In this document: positions 45,385-57,910 of the stretch, piece after piece | Position numbering within the stretch: position 1 is the stretch's first letter | How the letters are laid out: every line of letters starts with the position of its first letter | Source of the DNA: Gaeumannomyces sp. JS-464 | Lineage: Eukaryota > Ascomycota > Sordariomycetes > Magnaporthales > Magnaporthaceae | Assembly: GCA_002197995.1 (NCBI GenBank) | Contig: NGZR01000004.1 | Location: 620,001 to 684,000 of the forward strand | Direction of reading: 5' to 3' | DNA: 64,000 nt | Position numbers and translations under genes: made by a program | Notes under the pieces: generated by a model | Database searches by the model: none | The model's input: the letters and a program-made list of their open reading frames with translations, nothing else | Told to the model about the DNA's origin: nothing

Positions 45385-46247
45385 ATGTCCTCCTCCACAT
45401 CCGACCCATCATCAACAGGCGCGGCCAGCAGCCAGCAGCAGACCACGACGACAACGACGACGACAGCAGCAGCAGCAGCAGCAACAGCGGCAGCAACAGG
45501 AGCCCAAGATGCCTCGAGAGGACAGTCCACCGCCACCGCCGCCTCCTCCTCCGAACTCGCCGGTTCAAAGATAAAGCTGTTCAACGCCCTGCGGCGCTTC
45601 CCCGACTTCCCCATCCCCGGCATCGTCTTCCTCGACATCATGCCCCTCTTCCTCGACCCGGCCATGCACGTCACCCTGCTGCGCGCCCTCGAGCTCCAGG
45701 TGCTGTCCTTCCCCGCGGGCTCCGCCGCGGCGGCCGCCTTTAAGCCCGACGTCGTCGTCGGGCTCGACGCCCGCGGCTTCCTCTTCGGCCCCTCGCTGGC
45801 CCTGCGCCTCGACGCCGCCTTCGTCCCCGTCCGCAAGAAGGGCAAGCTGCCCGGCCCCTGCGTCACCGCCACCTACGAGAAGGAGTATGGCCAGGACTTC
45901 TTCCAGATCCAGGACGGCGCCATCAAGCCGGGCCAGAAGGTGCTCGTCGTCGACGACATTATTGCCACTGGTATGTCTGCTTTGTCTACTTTGCTGAATC
46001 TCCAGCAGGTACTCCTCCATCAACCTTTTTGTCACGTTTCATACCCTTGCATAGTGTCTAACCTACCGTCATTCCACACAATGCAGGCGGATCTGCTTCG
46101 GCGGCCGGTGAGCTCGTCCGCAAGCTGGGCGGTGAGCTTGTTGGTTATCTCTTCCTCCTCGAGATCGCCCCGCTCAAGGGCAAGGAAAAGCTTGGCGACG
46201 TGCCCGTTGTCACCCTGCTCGAGGAGGCCGACTACCCGACGGTTTAA
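45385..46247 (+). CDS. APRT: Adenine phosphoribosyltransferase
   Basis: Exons 45385-45970 and 46087-46247, joined in phase 1, give 248 aa. APRT converts adenine and PRPP to AMP in purine salvage in the cytosol. The core begins near residue 57: [31 protein letters not shown], the base-binding loop [29 protein letters not shown] with the flexible-loop region [13 protein letters not shown], and the PRPP-binding motif [14 protein letters not shown] split by the intron. It ends [13 protein letters not shown]. Common APRTs are about 180 aa; the extra N terminus here is low complexity (Ser, Gln, a Thr run and an Ala run). The next Met lies well inside the conserved core, so 45385 is the only workable start. 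Confidence 0.93.
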
Positions 46248-47407
46248 AAGCAGAGCGGACACGGAAAAAAAAAAAAAAAAAAAAAAAAAAAGGAAGAAGA
46301 AAACAAGGGTGCCGGGTGATTCAAAGGGGAAATAAATTTCACCAAAAAAAAATGTGAAAATTAAAACCAAAAAAAAAAAAAGGTTCCGAGGGGACGCGTC
46401 CACGGAAGTGCATTACATATTGGTATGCGACTCCGCTCCGTTTTTTTCCACCCTGCAGGTGCAAACTGCATCTAAAAAAGGGATCACGCCATTGCGGAAG
46501 CGTTCCCGTCACATCCATTGGATAAAGACGGGTCCGAAGAAGAAGAAAAAGACCCCCGTTTTTGTTGCGGTCCAACTCACAAGGAAGCCATGTGCCGAGG
46601 CATGTTTCTTCGTTGGACATGCTCCGGCCAGGACACGGCGCATACGATGGCACAGTTGCGTGAAGGCGCCAAAAAAGAGGGTCTAGAGGAACAAGTTGAC
46701 GGTTGTTTTTGGGTGGGTGACACGACCCATCATGCTATTTGATTCGGCATCTCGTCTTATTTCGTTTCTTTTCTGGTCAAGGGCAGCATTACATAGATAG
46801 ACATGGTGTTTGGCTACCTAGGTTTCTTTCTTGTGTAGGGTGGGTGGTAGGATGCAGTCGCGCAGTCTCTTGGTGTGCCATTCAGGTTCGTGCGCCACGG
46901 ATCCATACAATTCCTTGCTCTGGCCGGCGTCGACCTTGAGACACTGCACATGGAAACCACGGCGACGTGTATGTACGCCTTCCAATCGGCTGGGAACAGG
47001 TTGATTTCATGCTAGCCTGGCCTGTATTGGCCCAGAACAATTTTACAACCAGTGTTCCGGCTCGCTCCCATAACCTTCCAGTTCCATGAATCCTGCTTCT
47101 AGACGCCACGCGAACCGCTCAACACAGGCGGGTGACACAGCCGGATCGGTGCTACGCCCTTCATGGGCTCGTGAGAATCTAAACGTACATATAAACATTT
47201 CATGAGATGGTGAAACGAAAATGGCTAACGAAGGGAGAAAAAAAAAGAAGCATGTCTAATCACAAAGGAGTTGTGCTGCTCCTATATGCAAGTTTGAATC
47301 CATCTTCAAAGTGAAAGAAAGGTGAGAGGAGAAAAGAGAAACGAAATTCTGAGAAATGCAACCATGCTATGCGTTATGAACCCTTTTTTTTCTTTTTTCC
47401 GCATCCG
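46248..47407. other. Spacer between convergent APRT and EDEM genes
   Basis: Begins with an A27 run (46265-46291) only 18 bases after the APRT stop, then more A-rich segments to 46380. No gene seen. Confidence 0.5.
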
Positions 47408-50400
47408 TCATTTGTCGTCGCCATCATCGATAATGATATTCCTGACCCTGAGGCCCTGGCTCTCGATGTAGTACCGCCTCGTCAGGCCCAGCCGCTCGGC
47501 ATGGGCGATGTGGTGATAGCCGAGGTCGCCGCCGCCGACGAGCACCATTGCGATGGGGTTCGTGCGCGTCAGACCCGACGGCGTGGTCTGCGGCCGGTCG
47601 AGCAGCGGCCTCACGACGCGCTCGTAGTCGCCGCCGATGCCCAGGCCGCCGCCCTTCTCGAGCCCTCCCAGGAACGAGGCCTTTCGGCCGCCGCCACCCG
47701 CGTGCTCCTCGTCCTCGTCCTCCTCCTCGTCATCTGACACGACGACGACGAGCTGTAGGCTATGATCCGTGGGCTTGAAGGCCGGAATGTTTGCCATCTT
47801 TGCCGAGAAGGAGCAGCGGCCGCGCCGGACGACGATGACGTGGTGGTCTCGCGGCGCCACGTCGGGCAGCGGGCCCCCGCACGCATCGCCCGCGGCGAAC
47901 ACGGTTGACCAGGGCAGGTACTCGGCGGGGAAGGGCCCGACGTGCGGCACGTGTGCGCCCGCCGGCATGTCCACCGCCGGCAGCGGCGCCGCCCCGGCCC
48001 CGGTCGGCGTGACGCCCGTCACGTTGACGAGGACGTTGTACGGCGGCGGGGTCGGCGATGATGAGCTGCCGCTGCTACCGCTGCCACCGCCGGAGCTGCT
48101 GCCAGAGGAAGGCGACGAGGCCCCGCGCCGCCCCGGGCTAGGGGCGTAGGTAGCCGAGGGGGCACCAGCTGCGCGGTCTAGTGAGAGGGCGGCCTGTCGA
48201 AAGAAGGACTTTACGAGGGCACCGAGGTCTGAAGCTCGCAGCCCGCCCGATTTGGGTGTTCCAGCAGATCCCGGCTGGACCGTGATGGTTCCCTCAGCCG
48301 CGGCACCGGCTTCGTCGGTGGTCCCGTTATAGTCGAGATCCACCTGATGCAGGTGGTGCAGCTTGACGACGACGGGGTCGCGCACCATGTTAAAGCGCGG
48401 GTCCGACACCTCGCCTAGGATGGCGCGGTCCATGACGAGGGCCTCATCGCGGCCAAGTGGCAGCCCGTTCACCTTGGTGACGCGCCACTCGCGTTGCGCA
48501 AGCACGGCGGCGCTGGCAGCCGCTCGTTCGTCCTGAACCAGCCTTAGAGTGAGCTTCAAGCTCGAGATGCTGAGGACGCGAATCTTATCGACGGTCAGCC
48601 GCTCGAGGTTCTGCGACCCCATCATGAAGTTGAAGGCGCTGCCGATTGTTCCGTGCTGCGAGTTGGACGCGAACTCGAGCATCATCTCCTGCGGCTCCGA
48701 CACTTGGGCGCAGGTTCCATTTTCCGGGAGCAAAGAGCGTGGAAGAGTCCAGGGGAACAACGTGTGGTTTGATTCCGAGTCTGATCGTCTCGATCCCGGT
48801 TTTTCCATTTCCTTTCTCTGGGCCCGCCGCGTGTTCGGAATCAAGTGCAGCTCGGCCATCCTCGCGGCATGGTATATGTCCTCCCTCGCCGCCGTCAGGG
48901 AACCAGACAGTGGCATGGCGCGCAGCGGCACAGGACACGTGTCTCTGAACGAGTCGTCATCAGGCGGCGCAACAGGAGCACTATGTCTTCGCTCAGCAGG
49001 AGACCGCGTGGCCGCTGCTGGCGTCTGGGAATGATGAGAGGGTGGCCCTCGGTCGTAAAGACGAAAGCGGCATCGAGTGAATTGAGAGGGTGGCGGTCGT
49101 CGAAGAGCAGGTACAGGTACTGTGCCGTCTCGCCTAGGAAGAAGCTCTCCATGCGGTCGCTCCGCTCACCGTCGAGCACGTTCTGTAGACCGGCATAGCC
49201 ACAGGGAGTGCGGCACCGCCTGTTCACGTCCCTCAGGACCATCTCGCCGACGTACAGGTACCAGGGGTCGTTGGTGGCTCTGTACAGGTAGTAGGTCGAC
49301 TCGATGAATTCCGGACGCAGTGGCCACCATCCTAGACCGCCCTCGACCGTCTTGTCTCTGGTAGACCAACGTTCTGGCAGCGCTGAATATTTGGTCCAGA
49401 CGGCTGCGTACAGCAGATTTGTCTCGATTGCCTCTTCGAGCTCTCCGGCGATAGTCAACAGGCCCGAGTAGAAAGCACCTAGGCTGTCAATCCACTGGGA
49501 TGCCAGAGAGCCGGTCCAGAGGTTCACGCTTAGGTAGTGGGGGTGGCCCCTCTCAGTGTAAAGATGTCTCTTTGTGGCGGCGTGTGCCTGATGCCAGGCC
49601 TCGAGGAAGCTATCGGGGGAGTTTTCCTCGTCGGTCAGGGGCGGGAAAAGCTCATTGGGGTCCAGCTGGTAGTGTTGCTGCCTCTTGGCTGAGCCTGCCT
49701 TTGATGTAGTTGCTGACATGTTGGGCATCGCATGGCCAGACAGCAGAATGTGCGTCTTGAGGGCGTACTCGAAGAAGCTGTCGGCGCCGGCACCAATCAC
49801 GGACATAGCTCCGATCCACTTGCCGTGTTCGGCATCGACACCGGCGCCAATAAGGCCAATGTCACTCCTCCTGTACCAGACGGCCCAGAAAGCGCGCTTG
49901 GCCAGCTGCTCGAACTTGGGGTCGCCGGTGAGACGGCTGAGCACCGTGAACTCGAGCACAAGACTGCCAGCACCTGCACTGCACGTCTCGGTGATCTCAG
50001 CATCGCCTTCAGCGTCAGGTGGCATGTCGGCGCGCGATGAATCGTGCAGGGGGAGTTGACATAGAAGGGTATGCCGTGGCGCAGGTTTACGCGAGGGTAG
50101 GGCATGCCGGTCTGGGTGTAGAATGCGGGCAAGAGACGCGATGCGAGGTCGTAGGCAAGCCTTAGCAGCTGTCCATCGTACACCAGCCCATTGGTCCAGG
50201 GCTCGGGCCGACGTCCGTTTGCTGCGGTCGGGGGATGGTAGCCGGTTATGGGCAGGTCCCCGGCGGCGAACAGATGAGCGCTGAGCAGGCCTCCCACGCC
50301 CCTGATGACCGTCTCAAACACTTGGACCTTGCTGTCTACATCGAAGCCTCTTGCGCGCAGACCCTGGCCAGATGGACCCTCAGTCCCGTCTCCGTAGTAC

Positions 50401-50890
50401 TGCACCATGGCCAGCACGCCATCTTGGAAGTCGCGGAGAGCCTTGGGGCCCGCATCGCCGTCCTCTGGGGGCGCCGAGGCGAGGATGGCCAATGTCGACA
50501 GGCTATCCACCAGAGTGAGGGAGTAGTTGCCCAAGACGTCGTTCAGCTGAAAGTTATTCTGCTGGAGCGGGTCACGGGTAAGAGGCGTGCAGGCGATAGG
50601 GCGCAGCTGAGAGAAAGTAAGTGTTAGCCACGTGTTGCCATGCGCGTATATCAGATATCTGATGGTTGGTTCCTGGCGATGATAGCACGTACCTCATCCT
50701 CGGGGAAGGCGACCTCCATGTAATTGTCGTAACCGTGGTAGAACATATCGACGACCTCACGGCGCAGCCTGGCGACCTTGGCAGGGCGCATGGCAGCGCC
50801 GAGGCCGGCCCATGACGCCAAGAGCAGCAGCAGCAGAAGCCGCCACGGCGGCGCGGAGGGCGGGGCTCCGGGTGACGTGTGTGACGGCAT
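47408..50890 (-). CDS. ER degradation-enhancing alpha-mannosidase-like protein (GH47, EDEM/Htm1 type) with PA domain
   Basis: Exon 1 is 50890-50693 and exon 2 is 50606-47408 on the minus strand; about 1,132 aa after correction. EDEM proteins trim mannose from misfolded glycoproteins in the ER lumen and mark them for degradation. A signal peptide (WRLLLLLLLASWAGLGA) is followed by the GH47 start DMFYHGYDNYMEVAFPEDE, then LRPIACTPLTRDP, LVDSLSTLAIL, GLVYDGQLLRLAYDLASRLL, CSAGAGSLVLEFTVLSRLTG, PLRPEFIESTYYLYRAT and ESFFLGETAQYLYLLFDD. The C-terminal third has a protease-associated domain (PWSTVFAAGDACGGPLPD, VIVVRRGRCSFSAKMANI), as in the larger EDEM3/Mnl2-like members. The frame breaks near 50045 (one C lost before LHDSSRADMPPDAE) and near 48990. 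There is no HDEL; it ends DDGDDK. Confidence 0.92.
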
Positions 50891-52040
50891 TGAAGAGGGG
50901 TGGGCCGGGGCCGGGGCCGGAGCCGGGGTGAGGCACGCGGTGCAAGGACGGCGGAGCCTGCTGCTGCTTGTAGCCGTCGCGTGCGCGCCTTGTGCCTCGG
51001 CACGTCACCTCAAGGCGCGGATGCGGGAAGGGAATGCATAAGTGGGCTGAGTGGATGCACAAAGCCAACTCGCGCAAACACAGTCGCTCAGACGGAGGCT
51101 TGTAGTTCACAAAAGAAACATCTGAAGTGGGCGCCGAGTGCTGCTGTGGCTGGTTGCGCGTGCATTCACACAATCGAGGATGCTCGTGGTCTTCTCGACC
51201 AGAGCATGGATGGCTGTGGTGGCTTTGCGGCAAGCAGTCCCTGAATTGCTGTAATGCTGTCATCTTTTGTGGACCAACCACACGCTTGGTACGTAATACC
51301 TCCAATGCCAGCACGGCGATTGACCAGGCCAACCGCCAGGTGGGTCTAGGCAGAATACAGTACGGCCGGGCCATCCTTGGCAGGTCACGAGATCGGGGAA
51401 AGACGCAGGCGAGAGGGCTCGGCTAGAGAGAGGCCCGACACAACGGCGCGAACCCCGGCGACATCAAACTTTGTCTCACCGGGCTCCAGATTCGAAGCAT
51501 GGAAAGAAGAAAACTGTGGTCGCAGTTGTCAGTTGCCACCCGTCAAGGCTGAGGGATAGCGAGGATTTGAACACAAGCGTGGGATGCGCCAAAATAGCAT
51601 CAACTTTGACCACCAGCTGTTGTAACAAGAGTGGTAAAACTCGATGGTTAAATCGGTCTTCAACAGGAGAGATATGTCATATTGTACGCCCAGCAGGACG
51701 CCTCGCGGACGCCTTGCTCAAACCATGCCTATCGCAGACCGCAGCGGAGCCTCGCGCAGCCACAAAGCCGCTGCTGAGCCCGTCTGTTCCGACACCAGCC
51801 AACCTCACTTCTTCCTCCTTGTCTCCCTTGCCGGAAACCAGCCTCGGCCCCTGTCGCTTCAGGTTCATCCAACCCCAACTATCCTGGTGGATCGTCGCCC
51901 CGTCCCTTGGCGAGGGGCCGCCAGCCTATTTCTATGGCTCTCGGCCGATAACAACAGCCTAGAGTCGATGATGGAGCCAAAGATGGAGCCAAGAGGAGAC
52001 TGCAGGATCCTGGTCATGCCATCCTGGTTCATCGGAAGAT

Positions 52041-52041
<1 letters not shown>

Positions 52042-52080
<39 letters not shown>
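52042..52080. repeat. (AC)n microsatellite
   Basis: An uninterrupted run of about 19-20 AC dinucleotides in non-coding DNA. Confidence 0.95.
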
Positions 52081-52082
<2 letters not shown>

Positions 52083-53581
52083 CACAGGTGCCGGGTGGAG
52101 TTGAGCCTGCTTCCATTGCTTGAGCCGGCAGGCCATGTGTGCCCAGAACGGGAAACCTGACCACCGTAAGCAGTACCAAGTGCAGTTATTGATAATATCG
52201 CGAGCACAGGCTTGTGCCAAGCGTTCTCTTGTCATTCAATGGCATGATGGCCGGAAACATTGAATCTTGCTTCCCGCGTTCCCCATGAGGCCCTGTCCTG
52301 GCTGGTCAAGGCTGGCAACGCATCATCGCTGACCGGGTTTGCGTGCCGCCGCTGCCCTTCCATGTGCCAATCTCGCTAGCGACTGACCGAGGCAAGCAGA
52401 CAAGTCAGTCCGGTGCAGGGGTCATTTCTTTCCTCCGTCTCTTTCTCGCTCCATCCGGCCCCGTCACAAACACACCCTCGTCCGTCTCTCTTTTTTTAAT
52501 ACCCTTCTCCATTCTATCTTTCCCCACACGTCTAAAACTGGAGATTACCTGCCCTCCGCAGCCACGACAGCTCACAGGACACAAGAGCGGGGACCGTGTC
52601 CGGCTGGCCAACCGCCGCCCAGTCCACATTTGTCGCTGAGCCTCGACTGTTTTTTTCCGCGCGAGGTACACGCGCAACCTGCTTGGAGGGCAGGCAGGTG
52701 TCCATCCATACCTACTGTAGTAACAAGCCAAGCCAGGATGACAGGCGCCCACGGCGCATGCGCTGGCGCAGTGGCGCTAGTGGCGCGTGATGAGCTGCGG
52801 GCTGGGCGGCAAAGCAAAACGGTGCTTGCAGGTACACGTAAAGTGGCCCCCGTTGTCGGCTGTCCGCGGTAAGCCGGCTGACGGCACGTCCATCAACAAA
52901 GTGCTTACCCCTGGCAGAGAGGCCGATGGGCACAGACGCGGTGTTCAACAAACACACACCACACACCCGCTCGCGCCGAGGAAGGGTAATTATTTCACCC
53001 GGCTCTGATGGCTTGTGTGAGATCTTTAATTCAAGGATCTGCAAGGTGGCACGTCAACGGCCTGGAGCTAGCCTAGCCTGGCACCCTGGTTTATGATATT
53101 TCTAATCTGGACGCTTGCGCACGGCTTCGAAAGCAAAGAAGCAAATAAGGGTCCTCCCCCGGCGCCCCCATGTGTTTCGCTCTATCCTTCTCCTTTTTGT
53201 TTATGCGGTGGAGCCGACCACCTCGGGGAGAGAGGCTTTGGCAGGGGGCGCCGATCCGCCAGTCCATCCGGGGCACTTCGGCCGCAACCCCGAGGCCCCC
53301 GGTGAAGTAATGAACCAGGGGCCGCTGCTTTCCGCACTGACATTTTCTATCGGCAAAACGCTCATGATCGACCGCCCATCCAATACTAGGTAGCCAGGGC
53401 TGGCGGGCGGTGGTGCAAAGACCCTCCCTGTGGCCACAGGCGACGCGGGAGCTAGTACATACCAGGCTCGACCCCCTCATCCCTCCCTGCTCCGTCCGTC
53501 CGTCCCGCCTTGTCCTCTTCCTGTTTTGCAACCCTCCCCCACCCTTCCGTTTTGCACCGTTTGCTGCTCGTCTGTGCTGTC

Positions 53582-53950
53582 ATGGCCCGTGATGGATCGG
53601 TGCAGCAGACGCGCTGGAGCAACGAGGGATCTTACTGTGACGACCAAGCGACTGCCGCCGCGAAGAAGCCGTTTGCCGACGATGACATCCCTGCCCACGC
53701 CTTTCCTGCATCAAACAGGCAGACGGCCGATCACACATCAGACGCTTTCCGCTGGTCAAGGATCCCATCCCCATCTCAGTGCTGCTTGTGTGGTGGCAAT
53801 GTGATCGCCCGATACCTCCAGCTTTCGGCCGACAGCCCTTCACGCCACACCCTTGAGGTGTCAGTCTCAGGCACCATAGAGGGGCAGGCGACAAGGGGGA
53901 CTCGTTCGTCCCATTCAAACCTGGCGTGGAGGCGGCACTGGAGGGGGTGA
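53582..53950 (+). CDS. Possible small protein or first exon, weak
   Basis: A 122-codon frame starting MARDGSVQQTRWSNEGSYCD, after a pyrimidine-rich leader (53470-53580) like those before other fungal starts. The first 60 residues are hydrophilic (AAAKKPFADDDIPAHAFP); the rest looks less protein-like and includes SQCCLCGGNV. There is no recognisable domain, and competing frames exist on the minus strand. If real, only the first part may be an exon. Included as a candidate only. Confidence 0.18.
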   Translation: MARDGSVQQTRWSNEGSYCDDQATAAAKKPFADDDIPAHAFPASNRQTADHTSDAFRWSRIPSPSQCCLCGGNVIARYLQLSADSPSRHTLEVSVSGTIEGQATRGTRSSHSNLAWRRHWRG

Positions 53951-56690
53951 CCTTGCCGACCCATGGTCGTTGAGGGTTCAGGTCGGGCAGTGCCTGCACG
54001 GGACTTGTGTCGTCGTTTCGAAAGAGGAGGGCAAAATTGATCCCATTGGGCATTGGTGATAGCACAACATTCGCACGTTTATCCATTTTGGTTTTTATCT
54101 CATCATTATTTTTTTGTCCCCCGGTTTTCCTGTCTCTCATTAATTCCCTCAAGTTTGACCAAATCCTTTCTGGTCGATGCAACCCCTGTCCACCACAGGC
54201 GAGACTCTACATACAGCCACCTACCCACCCACCTCAACCCGGACGCCAAAAGCTTGGCCCGTAGGGCAGAAGGAATCAACCCCCGGAGGGTGCTTGGCGC
54301 GTCACACCAGGCTAGTCTCAACCAGACAGTCATCCGCCAGAAGTGCAGATGCCCAGAAGAACAACAAGACAGCACCAGACTCTGGATGGACTTGACTCTC
54401 TCTCCTGCCTTGTGTCCGTGCCCACCACCCGCTCGATCGAGTGCGGAAGTGGCTTTTGCGGCTTGCATACCTAGGGTACCTAGCGCTCGCTGCAATGCAA
54501 CCGGTTTCTTGGTTTGCCCACACCCCGGACGAGAGGGAAAGAAGCAGGGCAAGGAACGAACGAGGAGTGTCAACATGCAGCATCAAGGAGTCGCAATCTT
54601 CTAGACGCAGCAGCTGCCGCTAAAGGGGGCGCTTCATCGTTTGTCAAAGCTCCTCCGTCACCACCACGCCACGTCGGATCTCTTGCCGGAGGGCAAGCGC
54701 GACAGGGGGTGGAGCCCGCGGCTGGGCGCGCGTCGTTGTCAGACACTAATCTCGACGACGTAGCATCTATCTTTCACGCGCGCACTGTCGTCGTTCGGTC
54801 GCCGATCTAGGCTGTGCGGACGGACTGTGTGGACTGGGTAGGACAAAAATAGCCCACGATCTAGTTGAGATGAGGTCCTTTTTTTCATGGCCTGTATGTA
54901 GTTTTTTTGATGAGGTTGATCCAGCGCACGCCGTCAGGAATCAGGGCGGGCCTTCTGTGCGGTACGCATAGGCGCCCCCGAGGAGCTGCAATCTCCTGTA
55001 ACTCGACCTCTGCATCGCTTGTGCTTACTACGGAGACTGCGCGAAGAATTGGGGGGAGCCGCGGCCGCTGCATGGGCAGCTCCAATCACGGATAGGGAGG
55101 GAACGCCGGCCCGCGTCATGGCAGTGTGGAGGGCGGCGGGCGGAACAAGGAGGAAAAAAAAAAGAGACGAGGGCCGGGGGAGGCGGCGTGTGGATGGAGC
55201 GGGACGGACGAGGAGAGGCGGAGAGGTGGCCAGGGTAACCGCCTCTCATTCTCTCGCTCTTCCTTGTCCAAGCGCCTCCTTTATTTTTTATTTATTTTTT
55301 CTTTCCCTGCTCCTGCGCGGGACTTGTGACAAAATTGCCCAAGTCCACCCAGAGCCCACTCAAACCACACCACAGCCCAACCTACCTGCCTCGTTCGGCA
55401 GGTAGGGACGGTACAGGTACATCTCCCCAGTGCAACGAAGAGGCGAAGGAAGAAAAATAGAAGTTCCAAGACTTGGGGGACGGCCTGTCTGTTGCATCAG
55501 GGAGGGGTAACGCGGTAGGTCCGCATACGGCGAGAGAGAGAAAAGGGAGCAAGAAAGAAAAAAACGACGATGCAATCCTCCCCATGGCCGAGAGTTTGAT
55601 TACCTGCCCTGCACGGCTTCCCATATTGTCATGTAGGTTAGGGTTGCAAAAGGAAATTCCCCGGCACGGCACAACGACAAACGGTGAGTGGTCTCCTCAC
55701 CGAGATGATAGCAGCCTGACACGTCTCTTTCGCGCCGGGCAGCAGCAGCAGCAGCGCCTTGACGTCCTTGGATTTCATCCCAATATATCTGCTCTGATTG
55801 GCTCTCGATGGCCGAGTAAGGATTCACCCCCCTTGGGGCGAGATGCAAGCGCGCAGACCGCCGATGCATCCCAAGACGCGTATCGTTCCCTTTTTTTTTT
55901 TTCCTTGTACACATCACTAGCCTCACTGGTCGAGGTACGGGGACCGGGCGGGAAGCGGTGGGGGTTGTGAAGTTGATGAAAACCTGCGTTGATCGTGTTC
56001 CCGCCTATCGCATCTTTCTGTCTCTGACCAGGACGTTTATCGACAAAAGAAAAGAAATGAGACACGCTAACTACGCGCGCGCGGAGCCCGCCATGGCCTC
56101 GGCCTGGGGGGAGGGTCGTTGTGATTTGTTCTCGTGCCGCAGTCGTGTGATTTTTCTGCCCCTTGGATTTGTAAGGCAACCTCCCATTCCCCCAGGCTGC
56201 TACTACTACTACCCACCACGAAGAGAGCCGTCGACCTTGACCGAGCAGCACTTCGGGAAAGCAACTGGGACGGACTGAGGCGCCACGTCACTGCCCGGCG
56301 GGCCGGGGAGAAAACCAGGGAAAAGAAGACTATGCTTGCCTAAATTCGCGGACCCCGTTCGAAGCCAGCGCTAATGTGTGTGTCTTGTCCCACGGTGTGC
56401 CTCGTCTATGACGAGCTCATGTTGTACCTACCAAGATATCTTGGTAGGCAGCAAACGACCTTTTTTTTTCTCATTTCTTTTTCCGATAGGGCTGGCGGGC
56501 GGGAGGCATCCCAAGCCTGTGCCACTTCCACCCGCCCGTCACATTTCTCGGCAAGGCCCAAGCCCTCCCGGGTGTGCGGGGGAACGAACGGAAAAAAAGT
56601 GTCCGGGTTCTGCTGCGCCCGATGATTGGGTGATTTCGACGATGATCGGTTCTTGTGCACGGATAAGCTGGGTGGCGGCCACATTCATGA

Positions 56691-56710
56691 GGGGGGGGGG
56701 GGGGGGGGGG
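56691..56710. repeat. Poly(G)20 tract
   Basis: Twenty consecutive G in non-coding DNA, with a poly(C) tract about 570 bases downstream. Confidence 0.95.
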
Positions 56711-57276
56711 TGAGCGTACTAGGCTAGCATCAAAAAAAGTCCTCCTGGTCTGTCTGTATGGTCATCAAGGAAACAATGCGGTATGGTTGATTCCTTCTCA
56801 GAGCCTGGGCGCGTCCGGCATCGAACGAAGGAGGCCAGGCCATTCCTTACCATCCCCTCCTCCACACGTAAAAGATACACACATGCGTGATGCTTTCCTC
56901 TACAAACTCGGATGTAACGGACCGCGCCCCTTGAAACAAGGGCTTCCAGTAGACGCGTCAGGACAGAGGGAAGAGCTAGAGGCGGTAGGGCCGAGCAAGG
57001 CCCCTGCGGCTAGACTACCTAGACCAGAGCCAATCGATATACCACGCGCTTAACCAAAGATAGCGAGAGAGTCACGTTAGAAGAGCGTGGGGGATAGGTT
57101 TGATTTGTTTGCTGGAAGGATGCTGCTGTTCCCCTATGGTATCATTGAAAGAAGAAGGAAAAAACGCCTCACCTGCTGGCTTGGAAAAACACAAACGAGA
57201 GAAAAGGATCAGGAAAGGGAAAAAGAAGCAGTGATGGTCCGTCCACGCCATGGGTAATAACAGCCTGCCTTCGTAG

Positions 57277-57310
57277 CCCCCCCCCCCCCCCCCCCCCCCG
57301 CCCCCCCCCC
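57277..57310. repeat. Poly(C) tract (C23-G-C10)
   Basis: Thirty-three C interrupted by a single G. It is complementary to the poly(G) at 56691-56710. Confidence 0.95.
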
Positions 57311-57462
57311 TGCTCGCGCAGCGGTGTGTGTCCCGGGAGAGAAGAGCCGATATGTGAAGAGAGCAAAGCCAAGACAACGACAGGAGACAAGGTCTGCATG
57401 TAGCAAAAAAGGAGATTAGAGAAAAAAGCTGGATTTTTTTTACGTCTCTTGTTGCGAGACCC

Positions 57463-57488
57463 GAGAGAGAGAGAGAGAGAGAGAGAGC
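57463..57488. repeat. (GA)n microsatellite
   Basis: About 13 GA dinucleotides in the spacer before the 3' end of the DNA-binding-protein gene. Confidence 0.9.
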
Positions 57489-57910
57489 CCTTTGGGGGAA
57501 TGTGCGTCTTGCAGTCTAAATCACGTCCTTGATATCATTTCCTAGCAAACACACCTCATAGTACTCAGATCAGCCAAGGAAAAAAACCAAAAAAAGAAGA
57601 AAAAACAGATAGATATCCTCGCAAATCGTGAGCTAGCCAAGGAAAGCAGCTAGAGAACACCAGAACTCCTGACATAATGAACAAGTAAAGCCAACGGGAT
57701 GACCCTATTGCTTCGAGCTTGCAGAAAAGCTCGTAAGCGGATAAGAAGCGAATTAGGCTGAAAGGCGACAGAAAAAAAAGCACAAAAACCGTCCCGTGGC
57801 AGGAGAAACAGGGGGAAAAGGTAAAAATTCCGAGAGAAGTATGTGCGAGGAAGAAAAGTGTGGGAGGCTTGAGATCCAAGCAAAAAGTTGTGAGGGAGGG
57901 AGGAGGCTTT

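Larger units (their letters stand above)
50891..57910. other. 7 kb gene-poor region
   Basis: Between the EDEM start and the 3' end of the DNA-binding-protein gene. No conserved protein was found on either strand. It contains several simple repeats listed separately and one possible but weak coding start at 53582. An RNA gene or the extended regulatory region of a neighbour cannot be excluded. Confidence 0.45.

Noticed and set aside
45420..45500. CAG/ACG-rich repeats at the APRT start as possible non-coding repeat
   Set aside because: They lie in frame within the APRT N terminus and no alternative start exists before the conserved core, so they are coding low complexity.
56990..57060. tRNA-like GGTTAAGCGCG on the minus strand
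   Set aside because: No T arm or acceptor stem; the resemblance is limited to a D-loop-like word.
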